Of a DNA stretch of 64,000 nucleotides, positions 1-8,715 are shown one piece after another (within the stretch, counting starts at the first letter, position 1; each line of letters opens with the position of its first letter). A program made the position numbers and the translations under genes. The notes beneath the pieces are model-generated. The model was given only the letters and a program-made list of their open reading frames with translations. It had not been told where the DNA came from and made no database searches. Location: the NCBI GenBank assembly GCA_049840795.1, contig JASGJK010000016.1, forward strand, positions 124,001 through 188,000. Direction: 5' to 3'. Source of the DNA: UPXZ01 sp049840795. GTDB taxonomy: Bacteria; Bacteroidota; Bacteroidia; Bacteroidales; Paludibacteraceae.

Positions 1-152
1 CATTGCGTATATGATATTTTTATTGCAGTAGCACCAATATCTGCATTTTCTACTTTGTTGTAAATAAAATTATCAGAACAGGAACTTACTAAAATACTCG
101 TCGAGATTGTACCAGTAACTAATCTAGTTAAGTGTTTGTTTGGTTTTTTCAT
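1..152 (-). CDS. Putative small lipoprotein, truncated by window edge
   Basis: The reading frame starts with ATG at 152 and runs off the left edge. The N-terminus is MKKPNKHLTRLV followed by a short hydrophobic stretch and a lipobox-like LVSSC, so an exported lipoprotein is plausible. It starts 3 bases after the corrected stop of the radical SAM gene, so the two are probably co-transcribed in cassette C30. A role as substrate or partner of the radical SAM enzyme is inference only. Confidence 0.5.
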   Translation of the reverse strand, partial: MKKPNKHLTRLVTGTISTSILVSSCSDNFIYNKVENADIGATAIKISYTQ

Positions 153-155
153 AAC

Positions 156-1195
156 TTAATTTTTTTTCTGATTTAACATATGTTTTAATAATACTGAAGA
201 ATATACCTCTGAATAATGATTTTGTATTATTTTTAAGTAATCATTATTATTGAAAATACTTGCACAATAGTAGCATATATGCATATTTTTATTTAATTCT
301 ATCACATTTTTTTGTCCAATTTTTTCCCCAATGAATTTAAGTATCTTATATGGTCCATCGGTTGAAATCCAGATTTTTAAAAATCTTCGAATTGAGCATC
401 ATATAATTTTTTTATCGGAAATTTTTGAGTATTTCCTAAATCTATATATTTAATATAAATAGAGGGTAATCCACAACAAGCGACCATTCTGTGCTCGGGG
501 GTAATTGTTTTAGTGTTAAATAAGTTTGTGCATTTACCTTTGTTTAATTCATTTTTCGCACAATTATTATAATCTATATCATTAGATTTATTCATAGATT
601 TTTCAGTGAAAGGCATCCATAATCCATTGATAATACCTAATGGGTTTTCTTTTTTATTAGGAAAAATATAGTTTACTAATGTTTCGTCTTTTGTTATCAA
701 TTCATAGTTAAATTTCCTGTCAGAGCCAGACTCAACATTTATTAACGTAGTGATTCGAAGATCAAGTGCAGCCATTGCTCCATTTTTTACTCTTTCAAAT
801 GGTACAAATTCAATATGGTCATCTCCCGTACTAAAATTAATCTCAGAAAGACCTGATTTTACAAGTGGTATTAATTTTTCTTTGGCAATTTCGTAGTTTG
901 ATGCCCAATATCCATTTGTTATAATTCTTGTAAAAAGACCTTTTTTTGCAATATGTTCAACTATTTTGATTAGATTGTTTTTTAATAGAAACGATTCTCC
1001 ACCCGTTAATATAACAATCTTTATTGTCGGATAACTATCTGTCGCATCATCTACGTATTTTTTTATTTCTCGTAATAAAAGTTTTTCATTTCTTTTAGGG
1101 CTACAAGCAAAACAGCAATCGTGACATTTTGCACTACATTTATATGTTGTAATAATAGATAATGCCGTTGGAGGAATAAAAAGTTTATTTTTCAT
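156..1195 (-). pseudogene. Radical SAM protein, frameshifted near the C-terminus
   Basis: The N-terminal region carries a radical SAM [4Fe-4S] motif, C20-x3-C24-x2-C27, followed by a GGE-type SAM-binding segment (LTGGESFLL). Further cysteines lie at CAKNE, GKCTNL and VACCG, suggesting a SPASM-like auxiliary cluster region. The open frame stops at 377. Adding one T in the T-run near 374-380 extends it to 156, giving a cysteine-containing tail (ICYYCASI), so I treat this as one gene with a one-base deletion or sequencing error. It is the last visible cassette gene (C30); its start lies about 33 bp inside the cassette. The substrate is unknown. Peptide maturation is possible given the neighbouring small lipoprotein, but unproven. 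Confidence 0.65.
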
Positions 1196-1392
1196 TGCTT
1201 TGTTTTTTCGTTTTTAATATGTTTGCTAACGACCGAGGCTATGGGCATTGGCGGTTTGCGGGAGCGTTCGCTGTCGCCCAGCGACAAAGTGAATGCGGGA
1301 GCAAAACCTGCTAAATGCACGTCAGCCAGCCAATGGCCATAGATACTATGATTAAATCCAAATAAAATTACATTTTTTTTCGGGAAAATTCT

Positions 1393-1489
1393 TACTTTTG
1401 TACCGCACAGAAAGAAGACTTCAGTCGATACTTTGTACCGAAACAGTCTATCTAGCGAAGCGGGGCTTGACTCCGCTTCTTTTGTTTTT
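1393..1489 (+). ncRNA. Candidate short antisense-direction RNA inside IS110
   Basis: A Bacteroidetes-type -7 box TACTTTTG at 1393-1400 is followed about 55 bp later by a hairpin (GAAGCGG at 1457-1463, CCGCTTC at 1473-1479) and a T-rich tract, which would give an RNA of roughly 80 nt on the plus strand. The arrangement is kept in the other intact copies. Expression is not shown, and the hairpins could have other roles. Confidence 0.35.
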
Positions 1490-1546
1490 CGGCTCCCGGG
1501 GAGCCGGCACAGAAAGAAAGAGCTTAGTCTCCTCAATACCCGAAGT

Positions 1547-2560
1547 CTATCCGCAGGCATTCCACTGGTATTCTGCATTGTATGCTTCGTTTTTCTTCCA
1601 CAATACAAATATAAGAATTAATAATTTACGCATACCAGCTACCACGCCTTTTCGTTTGATTGTAGGATTCCGTTCCACAATACGTTCATACAGGGCCTTA
1701 ATCGGTTCATTATAAGAGGTTGCCGAGAGGGCCGGCATATACAAACATTCCCTGATCCGTGTATTCCCTTTCTTGGAAATCCGTGTTTTCCCTTTAAAAA
1801 GTCCCGATTGCCGCTCTGCAATATCCAATCCGGCATAACTTACCACCTGTCGGATATTGTTGAACTGTGTAAACCCATTGGTTTCGCACAGCACAGTGAC
1901 AATGGTGAGCAAACGCAGCCCTTTAATCGTTTCTATGTTCTTAACCCGCCGGCTAAATTCCTTATCCTCATTCGTTAACCGAACAATATCGTCTTCAATG
2001 ATTTGAATGTTCTTCTCCAGAAATTCAATTTGTTGTTCCTTGAGTTGTAACACTACCGAAAGCGTGCTGTGAGCGTGTTTGAGTCCATGAATCTGACACT
2101 TGCAGCGTACCAGATCTTTTTTCAACGATAGCCGTTCCCTGCATAAATCCCGCAGGTCCTTCATCTTCGGCATCATTGGTTTCCACCACTCCAGGGGGCG
2201 TTCCAAACCATACTGGGCAATCATTTGAGCATCGGCTTTGTCTGTTTTGGTCTTCATATTCAGGCTCTTGGCAAAATGCTTCATTTTGTTGGCCAACACA
2301 ACCGAAACTTTTTGATCGTTGTCGTACAGAAAATGAGCCAGATCCTCGTGATAAACCCCGGTTGTTTCCATGACAAAGATTGGATCCGGCACTTTACTCA
2401 AAGTCCAGCTAATCAATTTTTCAAATCCCGGATAATCGCTCCGGAAACTGCGTGTAGCCTTAACGACTGACCGTTCGTCCTTTAATTGCTTGATACATAC
2501 TTCAAAACTGTCCTTGGAAATGTCTATTCCCACACACGATTTTAATTCTTTCATACACAA
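1547..2560 (-). CDS. IS110-family transposase (DEDD recombinase), copy 1
   Basis: This 337-residue protein (a start at MKEL, 2554, is equally plausible) has the IS110 architecture. The N-terminal RuvC-like DEDD domain shows D13 in GIDISKD, E65 in METTG, and D107 and D110 in KTDKADA. The C-terminal Transposase_20 region contains ISKKGNTRIRECLY and a PALSATS segment that may hold the catalytic serine. Members of this family insert without target duplication and use an RNA with target and donor loops; the candidate RNA lies just upstream. The length is normal for the family. The gene is intact in this copy. Confidence 0.95.
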   Translation of the reverse strand: MCMKELKSCVGIDISKDSFEVCIKQLKDERSVVKATRSFRSDYPGFEKLISWTLSKVPDPIFVMETTGVYHEDLAHFLYDNDQKVSVVLANKMKHFAKSLNMKTKTDKADAQMIAQYGLERPLEWWKPMMPKMKDLRDLCRERLSLKKDLVRCKCQIHGLKHAHSTLSVVLQLKEQQIEFLEKNIQIIEDDIVRLTNEDKEFSRRVKNIETIKGLRLLTIVTVLCETNGFTQFNNIRQVVSYAGLDIAERQSGLFKGKTRISKKGNTRIRECLYMPALSATSYNEPIKALYERIVERNPTIKRKGVVAGMRKLLILIFVLWKKNEAYNAEYQWNACG

Positions 2561-2584
2561 AAAAAAGTTTGTTTTGTGGTCAGA

Positions 2585-2760
2585 ATTAATCCTTTATAAC
2601 CGCCTATCCTCGTAAATTATATACTGAATACAACCGCTTTAGGATTGTTTCTTAGATACTAATTCAGGCTCGAAAAAGGAAAAACAAAGGGCGCAAAATC
2701 TATGGTTCGATATACATTTCTGTTATCAGGCGTGTGTTGCTATTCCCTTTGCTAATTCTT
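2585..2760 (-). ncRNA. Probable IS110 bridge RNA, copy 1
   Basis: Read on the transposase strand, a stem CAAAGGG/CCCTTTG (2745-2751 with 2685-2691) closes a loop. The loop holds AACACACGCCT (2728-2738), identical to the left target plus core CT of class-B attC, and CCATAG (2700-2705), the reverse complement of core plus right target. A second loop bracketed by GCCT/AGGC holds TAGTATCT (2654-2661), matching the transposon right end plus CT, and TACGAG (2609-2614), the reverse complement of CT plus the transposon left end. This is the four-guide arrangement known for IS110 bridge RNAs. The length of about 175 nt also fits. Confidence 0.78.
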
Positions 2761-2820
2761 CCCTGTTTGAGTGCAAATATCACAAATTTCTCTCTATTTG
2801 AAATATTATGCAAACATACG

Positions 2821-3734
2821 AGGCGGGTGTTATGGAGCGTTATTTTTGTGTTTATTTTTTCAAGTTTCTCTATTGACTCGCTCCATTCTTTTCTCAATTT
2901 AACCAAGTCAGACGAGAATGCAGTTGAGTTTAGTCTTACATGATTAAATTTAATAGCAGATTGAGTAATTAATGAGTTTAATTCACTAAAGAAAGGAGAT
3001 TTGTCATAAGGTTGCCGCAATTCATTACCAAAAGGGAGAAGGAAATCTGATTCGATTTTCGCAATTAATGCTGTTTCCTGAATTAGTGATTGGTATTTGT
3101 TGTGATATAAGATTAGAAAATTGTATTCAGCTAATGCACTAAAATCAGCAGGTCTATCAACTTCAATTTGTTTTATCCATTTAATCACTTCTATGTCTAA
3201 ATTTTCAATTTTTTCTTTAATATACATTTGGTCACGGTGCATATAATTTACATGCTTATCTACAGAATCAATAGTTTGTTTAATACTCAAGTATAAGTAA
3301 TCTATAGAACTGTAGATATTTTTGTAGTCGAGTATCTTATCTTGACTTTCAGGTATAATTAAATGGTATGCATGAAATACTTCTTCAGTATCCATTGATT
3401 GTAATCTCTGGAGGTCATTACTCGCAATAAATTCCAAAAAATGTTGTTCAGTAGGAGCTTCGTTTATTTCTTTTGCTAATCCTTCAAACTTGTCAATCTG
3501 TCTTTTGATAATATCTATACACGTTTCAATCAATTGCGTCATGTAAGTAAGTCGATCCTTATACAAATCATTTTTTTGTTGTTTTTCTCTCTCTTTCTGT
3601 TTCTTTGCTGTCAATCTAGTCAAGTAATATGCACCTGAAAAGCCAATTGCAGTACCTAAAACAGTCACTAAAAGACTCATCCAAAATGAGCCAGATTCAT
3701 TAATCAATGTGTTTACTCTGTAAAATTCGATCAT
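2821..3734 (-). CDS. Membrane-anchored coiled-coil protein of unknown function
   Basis: The start at 3734 gives a short N-terminus, one transmembrane helix (about residues 18-40, SLLVTVLGTAIGFSGAYYL), a basic KKQKEREKQQK juxtamembrane stretch and a long helical, probably coiled-coil cytoplasmic region. The native frame reads into the attC. Because IS110 copy 1 sits there, the open frame now continues to 2700 with about 40 IS-encoded residues, so the C-terminus has been altered by the insertion. It is the only gene of cassette C29. I do not recognise the family. Confidence 0.7.
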
Positions 3735-3756
3735 GTTTTTCTTTTTTTATAATGAT

Positions 3757-3886
3757 CCATAACGGTCGAGGCTATATGCAGTAAGGGATTGCGGGCTACT
3801 TTCCTGTCCACCGACACCGAAGTTTGAGCGGGGCAGAATACTTGAATTACCACTAAAACCCTTATTGCATATAGCCTTTGTTGGCA
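3757..3886 (-). other. attC28, divergent class
   Basis: CCATAAC at the left and GTTGGCA at the right bracket the complementary arms GAGGCTATATGCAGTAAGGG and CCCTTATTGCATATAGCCT. This is the palindrome expected for a folded attC. The arm sequence is specific to this site. Confidence 0.8.
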
Positions 3887-4197
3887 TTTCGTTGTTTTTT
3901 TTCTTCGTCAATGCGTTGGGACAGGCATACTCTTTTGCAAGCTTTGGTTTGTGTCAAGGTTTGTGTGGCTTGCAAATGTGTATGACTGTGAAGCGTTGGC
4001 ATTTTCATTTAATTATTTCTTATAATTTGAATTAAGTGATTTACAAAATCATCGATTGATTCTCCGAGTTTGACTATTGATTGGGGAACTGTACCACGAT
4101 AGTCACCTGTCAGCGTAATTTCGTTATCAAAATCCTTTGCAGCAAGAACACCGGTTAATAATGGTTCAATTCTACCACCAATATCATTTAAAACATT

Positions 4198-5192
4198 TTG
4201 GTATAGGCGTTTAGTTCGCTGTAATTTTGGATAAATCTGCTACTTTTGTAGCGTGGATATTAGGAAACAATATATAGGAGTGAATTCAATAGAGTTCAAT
4301 AAATATTTTCAGACACAGGAGGATTGCTATCGCTATGTTTCAGAAATAAAATGGTCAGCCGAGCATCCTTACCAATGTAAGAAGTGTGGTCATTTGAAAT
4401 TTGGCAAAGGCAAAAAGCCCTATTCACATCGTTGCGCCAAATGCAATTACGATGAAAGCCCCACTTCTGGAACTATGTTTGACAAGTTGAAATTTTCATT
4501 GCTTATCGCATTTCATATCTGTTTTAAAGTTCGCACCAAGAAGAAAGGAATGTCTTCATTGGAATTGTCAGAGGAATTTGGATTGCGTTAGAAAACAGTA
4601 TGGGAATTTAAGTGGAAAATCCAACAAGCAATGACAAGTAGCCGTAAAAGCCGATTGGAGGGCAAAGTTCAGGTTGATGAGTTTCTCATAGGAGAATACG
4701 AAGAAGGTAAAGTTGGTCGTAGTGGCGACAGTAAAAAGAAGTTAGTAATTGTTGGGCTTGAAATTTTGGAAGATAAAAAAGGTGTTGGTCGAGCTTATGC
4801 ACAAGTAATTGAGCATGCTTCGAGCAAAGAATTTAGACCATTTTTTCAAACATATATCAGCAACGATGCAAATGTTATTACTGATGTTTGGAAAGGTTAT
4901 TTACCATTGAAAAAAGACTATCCAAACTTAGAACAAATACCTTCGGAGAAAGGGAAAGGCATGCAGCAGTTGCATATTCACATAATGAACATTCAGGGAT
5001 GGCTACGAGGAATACACCACCATTGTTCAAAAGAACGGATGCAAGGTTATCTCGATGAATATCATTTTCGTTATAATAGACGGACAATGATGGGGTCAAT
5101 CTTCGATTTACTCATAAAAAGGATGGTTCTAAGCGAACCTAAGAGATTGATTAAAAATAAAATAACAACAGCGAACTAAGCGCCTATACCAA
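4198..5192 (+). mobile_element. IS1595-family element, copy 1 (995 bp)
   Basis: The terminal inverted repeats start TTGGTATAGGCG at the left and end CGCCTATACCAA at the right. The 8-bp target duplication AAAACATT lies at 4190-4197 and 5193-5200, the size typical of IS1595. A -7 box TACTTTTG at 4241-4248 precedes the transposase. A nearly identical copy is at 24670-25664. Confidence 0.95.
4253..5179 (+). pseudogene. IS1595-family transposase with in-frame amber stop, copy 1
   Basis: The gene starts with GTG at 4253. The N-terminal zinc ribbon shows CKKCG and CAKCN. The catalytic DDE domain begins QVDEFLIGE and ends in the FRYNRR region. The frame is unbroken except for TAG at 4589-4591, in the sequence LSEEFGLR-stop-KTVWEFKW, where relatives usually have Q in QKTxW. 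A CAG to TAG change is the simplest explanation. Readthrough would restore a normal protein of about 308 residues. The second copy has the same stop. Confidence 0.9.
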
Positions 5193-6828
5193 AAAACATT
5201 TATTCTGTCCAAAATAATATTTATGTCAGTAACATTATATCTGTCAGGTTCTCCAACTTTGAAACTTGTCATATCAACGCAGCAAAGCGAATACTTTGAT
5301 TTATTAATTACTGATTTTTCCATTTGAAGCGGACTCATAGTAATAGAATTTCTTATATCCCACCGTGATTTGACTTCAATGTAATAAATAATGTTGTTAT
5401 TGTATTCTACAACAATATCCTGACCACCTTGTTGTTCGCGAACTTCGATTTTAAAATTAGTTAATTCTGACCCAATTTTTTCTCTAATGAGTTTTTCAAT
5501 ATGAGTTCCAATAGTATGCTTAAAATTGAAATCAGCGTTATTTCGATTTTCTTCTTCAATAGCTGCTTCACCTAAAGCGATGAGTCTTTCTAAATCATCA
5601 CGTCTTGATATTTTACCTAATAAAGCAATTTTCCTTTTGTCAAGTCCAATAATAGAAAACAAATCATTCTTGGTTTCATTATCAGATATTCTTGCCATCA
5701 TAATAATAGCTTTCTTTTCTTCAATAGTTGGGAAGTATTTTGCCCACTTATCGTCATCAGCAATTTTCTTTATTATCCATAGAATTTCTTTTTTATGTGG
5801 ATGTTCATTTATTTGTGTCAACGGCATTTCATCTTGAAAAACTTTCTCAATTGAGTCTCCAAGACTCTTTGAATACTTAGTTTCTCCATCTTTGATGGAA
5901 CTGCCAAATCCATCTAAAATTAAAGTACTTCTAATTAATTTTGCAGGTTTTACAATTTCGTCATACAAATCTTTTAACTCATCTGGAATATTACCATCCA
6001 ATTTTAGCTCACTTCGTTTACATAACTCAAATAATTGATTTGGAAAAATTGGTAAAGTTTGAACAATATCATCATACTCATAGTAATCGTAAATGACAAA
6101 TACAACTTTCATTAAAAAATCTTTATTGCTTTCAATCCAGCTTTGGTCTTTAGTATTCAATTCCCAAATAAAGTTTCTTAATAAACACTTGATAGGAGTT
6201 AAAAAATCAATTTCTTGATTTGTAATGTTTGGTAGGTTGTCAAATTTAGAATCAATCTTATAATACTCACAAATTAGATATACTAATTGCCCCCTGGTTC
6301 CTGTATTTTCTAAGGATGGAAATATTTTACAATAATCAATAAGGGCGATTAATATTTCTTGTTCCAATAAGCAATCTTCTTTCAATGTCTTGTTATACTC
6401 GGAAATTTGTGAATTTATTTCTTTTGAAAATTGTTTTCTGTCATAAGGTTCAAATACAAGATTATATTCAAAGCCTGATTTAATATATCTTTTTGGAACA
6501 TCAGGAATTATTATGTCAGCAACTTTTATCAGAATGTCATCAATATTTAAAGTTATATTTAGTTGAGACTGAAGCCTGAATTCATTTTTAATATTCGGCA
6601 GGAGTTTGTATTGATTGAAGATTTCACCATATCCGTATTCGATTAGATATTTATAGAATTGTTTTAAACGAATTGTATCGGAAAAGAAATCAAGGTTTTT
6701 TGCTTCTTCAATCTTTTTAACTATATCTGTAATTTTTATGAAAGATATATCCACATATTCCCATTTGGTAACATATTCCGTCCAACTTGCTGTTATGTCT
6801 TTTTTGGGAATATTACTCCAATATAAAT

Positions 6829-8139
6829 TCACAATTGAGTAAATTGAATCGAAATATTTTCGTCAAGTAAAAGTTCACTGCTAAAGAATAAAGTATTTTC
6901 AGGAGTGATTCTTTCATTTTCAGTTTCTACTAAGCGTATAGCCTTAAATCTATCAACCCATGAGCTTTTTAATTCCTTAAAATATTCAGAAAGATGAATA
7001 TTTTGAGAATGGGAATTAAAATTTATATCAGCTAAGAATAGCGGATTTTGAATTGTTAGACTGTATTTCTCAGAAAAATTGCTTATAAGCTCAGATGCTT
7101 TTTCTATTAGATATCTATTATGCTTTTCTTTTTCTTGTACTTGTTCATTTTTGCTTTTTAGATGGATTCCATCTCTTGGCTCAGTAGGTGCAAATTGCTT
7201 TGAGTGAACTAAATAATTGAATCCAAATTCTTCTGTTCCAATTAAAGGGTAATAAAGAAATAATTTTGAAAGATTCTTTTCAAAAACAAATGCTTCGTCC
7301 TTTTCAATCAGTGGTAGAATGATTATCAAATTTTCCGGTTCAGAGTATAGAGAATAGATTTTCTTAACTGATTGATTGATGTAAATGTAATTTACAATTA
7401 AATCATCATCATTAATCGTTTCTCCTTTTTGATAAATTGTTTCTGCGCCATGTTTTTCATAAACCTTTACATTCTGTATTTTCTTATTAATCATCATAAC
7501 ATAGGGCAGAATTTGCTTTAAGCTGTCAATTGCGTTTTCAGCATTTAACTTCTCTAAAGCACTGTTTGTTTGATATGAAAATGTAGTAAATTTATTGCAA
7601 TCGTGTGTTAGTTCACCTTTTTCAACAAGGTCAAATACTTTTTTTTGTTGAATTAACAATTTGTCTATCAACTCAGGGTCTGCTATTTGAGCAACTCTAT
7701 CAATTTCAAAATTTTCAATTGGAATAAAATAGCCATCTTCTTTTAAAGAACCAGATATTAAAATTTTCTTACCGAAAGAATGCGTTGTAATAAAACCTGT
7801 TCCGTATTGTCCTACTTCATCTTCGTTATTTTGAGTGTTTTTAGAACTAACCTGTTTAATTAAACAACTTAAAGTGTTAGTAGTAAAAGGTTTGCCGTTA
7901 TGCTTGAAGTTCATGCAATCGTCTGTAAGTTCAATAACAATTTCGCTATCTTCAGAAAGGTCAATTGCATTTTGGAACAACTCCCAAATAGCTCTTTTTG
8001 CATGACTTTCTTCAAGTTTTTCAAAACCTTGGATTAATTTATCAGCATGCTGTTTCATATCAGCACGTTTTGCTTCATCTTCAGCTCTTTGTCTGGATAA
8101 CTCCCTATTTATTTGCAATTCTGTATTTATTGTTTCCAT
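6829..8139 (-). CDS. GHKL (Hsp90/sacsin-like) ATPase
   Basis: This 436-residue protein has the Bergerat ATP-binding fold. The N-box is WELFQNAIDL (about residue 50), a D-x-G-like box follows in FKHNGKPFTT, and the glycine-rich lid DEVGQYGTGFITTHSFG is near residue 105. The arrangement matches the sacsin/Hsp90-like ATPases found as the first gene of nuclease-containing defence operons rather than histidine kinases: no phosphoacceptor or sensor domain is seen. The stop overlaps the start of the DUF3883 gene. I infer an ATP-dependent sensor or switch controlling the nuclease. Substrate and trigger are unknown. Confidence 0.78.
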   Translation of the reverse strand: METINTELQINRELSRQRAEDEAKRADMKQHADKLIQGFEKLEESHAKRAIWELFQNAIDLSEDSEIVIELTDDCMNFKHNGKPFTTNTLSCLIKQVSSKNTQNNEDEVGQYGTGFITTHSFGKKILISGSLKEDGYFIPIENFEIDRVAQIADPELIDKLLIQQKKVFDLVEKGELTHDCNKFTTFSYQTNSALEKLNAENAIDSLKQILPYVMMINKKIQNVKVYEKHGAETIYQKGETINDDDLIVNYIYINQSVKKIYSLYSEPENLIIILPLIEKDEAFVFEKNLSKLFLYYPLIGTEEFGFNYLVHSKQFAPTEPRDGIHLKSKNEQVQEKEKHNRYLIEKASELISNFSEKYSLTIQNPLFLADINFNSHSQNIHLSEYFKELKSSWVDRFKAIRLVETENERITPENTLFFSSELLLDENISIQFTQL

Positions 8140-8250
8140 ATTATTCTTTTTGTGCGTTTGCTAAAATTCAAGCTCTTTTGGTTTTTTGTTAGGGTTTGAG
8201 TGTCAGCAAAAACCAAATGTGCTTGAATGTGTGTCGGCTTTACAATGAAT

Positions 8251-8383
8251 GCCAACGACCGAGGCTAAGCGCAGTAGCCGAATAGCGGGTGTATTCACTG
8301 TCGCACAACACAAAAGCTAATGCGGGAGATAAAACTCCAAAATTGCACGGATTCGGCTATTGTCGCTTAGGCGTGTGTTGGCA
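8251..8383 (-). other. attC27, divergent class
   Basis: GCCAAC at the left and GTTGGCA at the right enclose matching arms GAGGCTAAGCGCAGTAGCCG and CGGCTATTGTCGCTTAGGC. The right end CTTAGGCGTGTGTTGGC resembles class B near R''. Confidence 0.83.
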
Positions 8384-8715
8384 GCTGGCCGTTCAATCGT
8401 TAAACTGTCGTCATTTATTCCGTTTGAATCAAATTTCTGTTCATCAACGCAATAAGTCTTTTTTTGTTTCTTGTCTTTTCTTGTCAGCCTGCTGAAATAG
8501 CACGATAAAATTGTCTAAATGCATAAAGCCAAAATAATCAACTCTCCACAGTTCATTGTTTTTTTTCTTTCAAAATGCACATCTCTCTAACCGAACAAAA
8601 AAACAATGTACTGTGACCGCTCTGCCGATTATCAAAAAGCTATAAAAGCCACTGCAAGACACTTAAAAACAAACACTCACTTGCGGTGGCTTTTTTTGCT
8701 TTTTGGGCGCTTAGA
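8384..8715. other. Non-coding 3' region of cassette C27
   Basis: About 330 bases without a convincing gene lie between attC27 and the AAA+ ATPase stop. Apart from the hairpin terminator at 8644-8697, I see only AT-rich sequence with poly-T stretches. Confidence 0.6.
8644..8697 (-). terminator. Hairpin terminator downstream of the AAA+ gene
   Basis: AAAAGCCACTGCAAG (8644-8658) pairs with CTTGCGGTGGCTTTT (8680-8694), with one G-T wobble and a 21-base loop. T-runs flank it on the plus strand and a TTTTA run follows on the minus strand, so it could stop transcription both ways. It lies 19 bp past the last gene of the C27 operon. Confidence 0.65.

Larger units (their letters stand above)
1343..2820 (-). 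mobile_element. IS110-family insertion sequence, copy 1 (about 1478 bp)
   Basis: The element begins ATACTATGATT and ends CAAACATACG on the plus strand. It has no terminal inverted repeats, only an AG (CT on the transposase strand) at each junction. It is essentially identical to the copies at 27612 and 50770 and to a decayed copy at 43478. All four occupy the same nucleotide position and orientation in class-B attC sites. It contains the transposase gene (minus), a probable bridge RNA between the transposase start and the 2820 end, and a possible plus-strand short RNA near 1393-1489. Confidence 0.92.
1225..2835 (-). other. attC29, class B, split by IS110 copy 1
   Basis: The left half 1225-1342 holds GCTAAC, GGCTATGGGC and the complementary CCATAG. 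The right half 2821-2835 supplies AGGCGGGTGTTATGG. Removing the element at 1343-2820 restores a class-B attC of about 132 bp like the intact ones at 42132 and 54188. Confidence 0.82.
4009..6832 (-). pseudogene. DUF3883 (PD-(D/E)xK nuclease) protein, split by IS1595
   Basis: The N-terminal portion runs from 6832 to the IS at 5193 (about 546 residues). The C-terminal tail resumes at 4197 and ends at 4009-4011. The 8-bp duplication AAAACATT flanks the insertion, and removing the IS restores one frame ending LIQIIRNN. Residues about 445-545 look like DUF3883, a restriction-type nuclease fold, with GQDIVVEYN and YYIEVKSRW giving the D...ExK signature. The rest is helical and unrecognised. The start overlaps the GHKL ATPase stop by 4 bp, so the two genes form one operon in cassette C28 and probably one defence module. 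The insertion removes only the last roughly 60 residues, so some activity may survive. Confidence 0.75.

Noticed and set aside
1192..1715. Open frames on both strands at the IS110 left end (for example 1192-1608 minus and 1398-1715 plus)
   Set aside because: They run across attC and IS end sequence, repeat in every IS copy and have no homology; shadows of the IS and its GC-rich hairpins.
2700..2820. Treating the IS-derived C-terminus as a native part of the 344-residue membrane protein
   Set aside because: The same residues appear after the copy 2 insertion in an unrelated context, so they come from the IS end read in frame.
4878..5099. Minus-strand open frame within the IS1595 transposase
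   Set aside because: Appears identically in both IS copies and overlaps the conserved DDE domain; a shadow frame.
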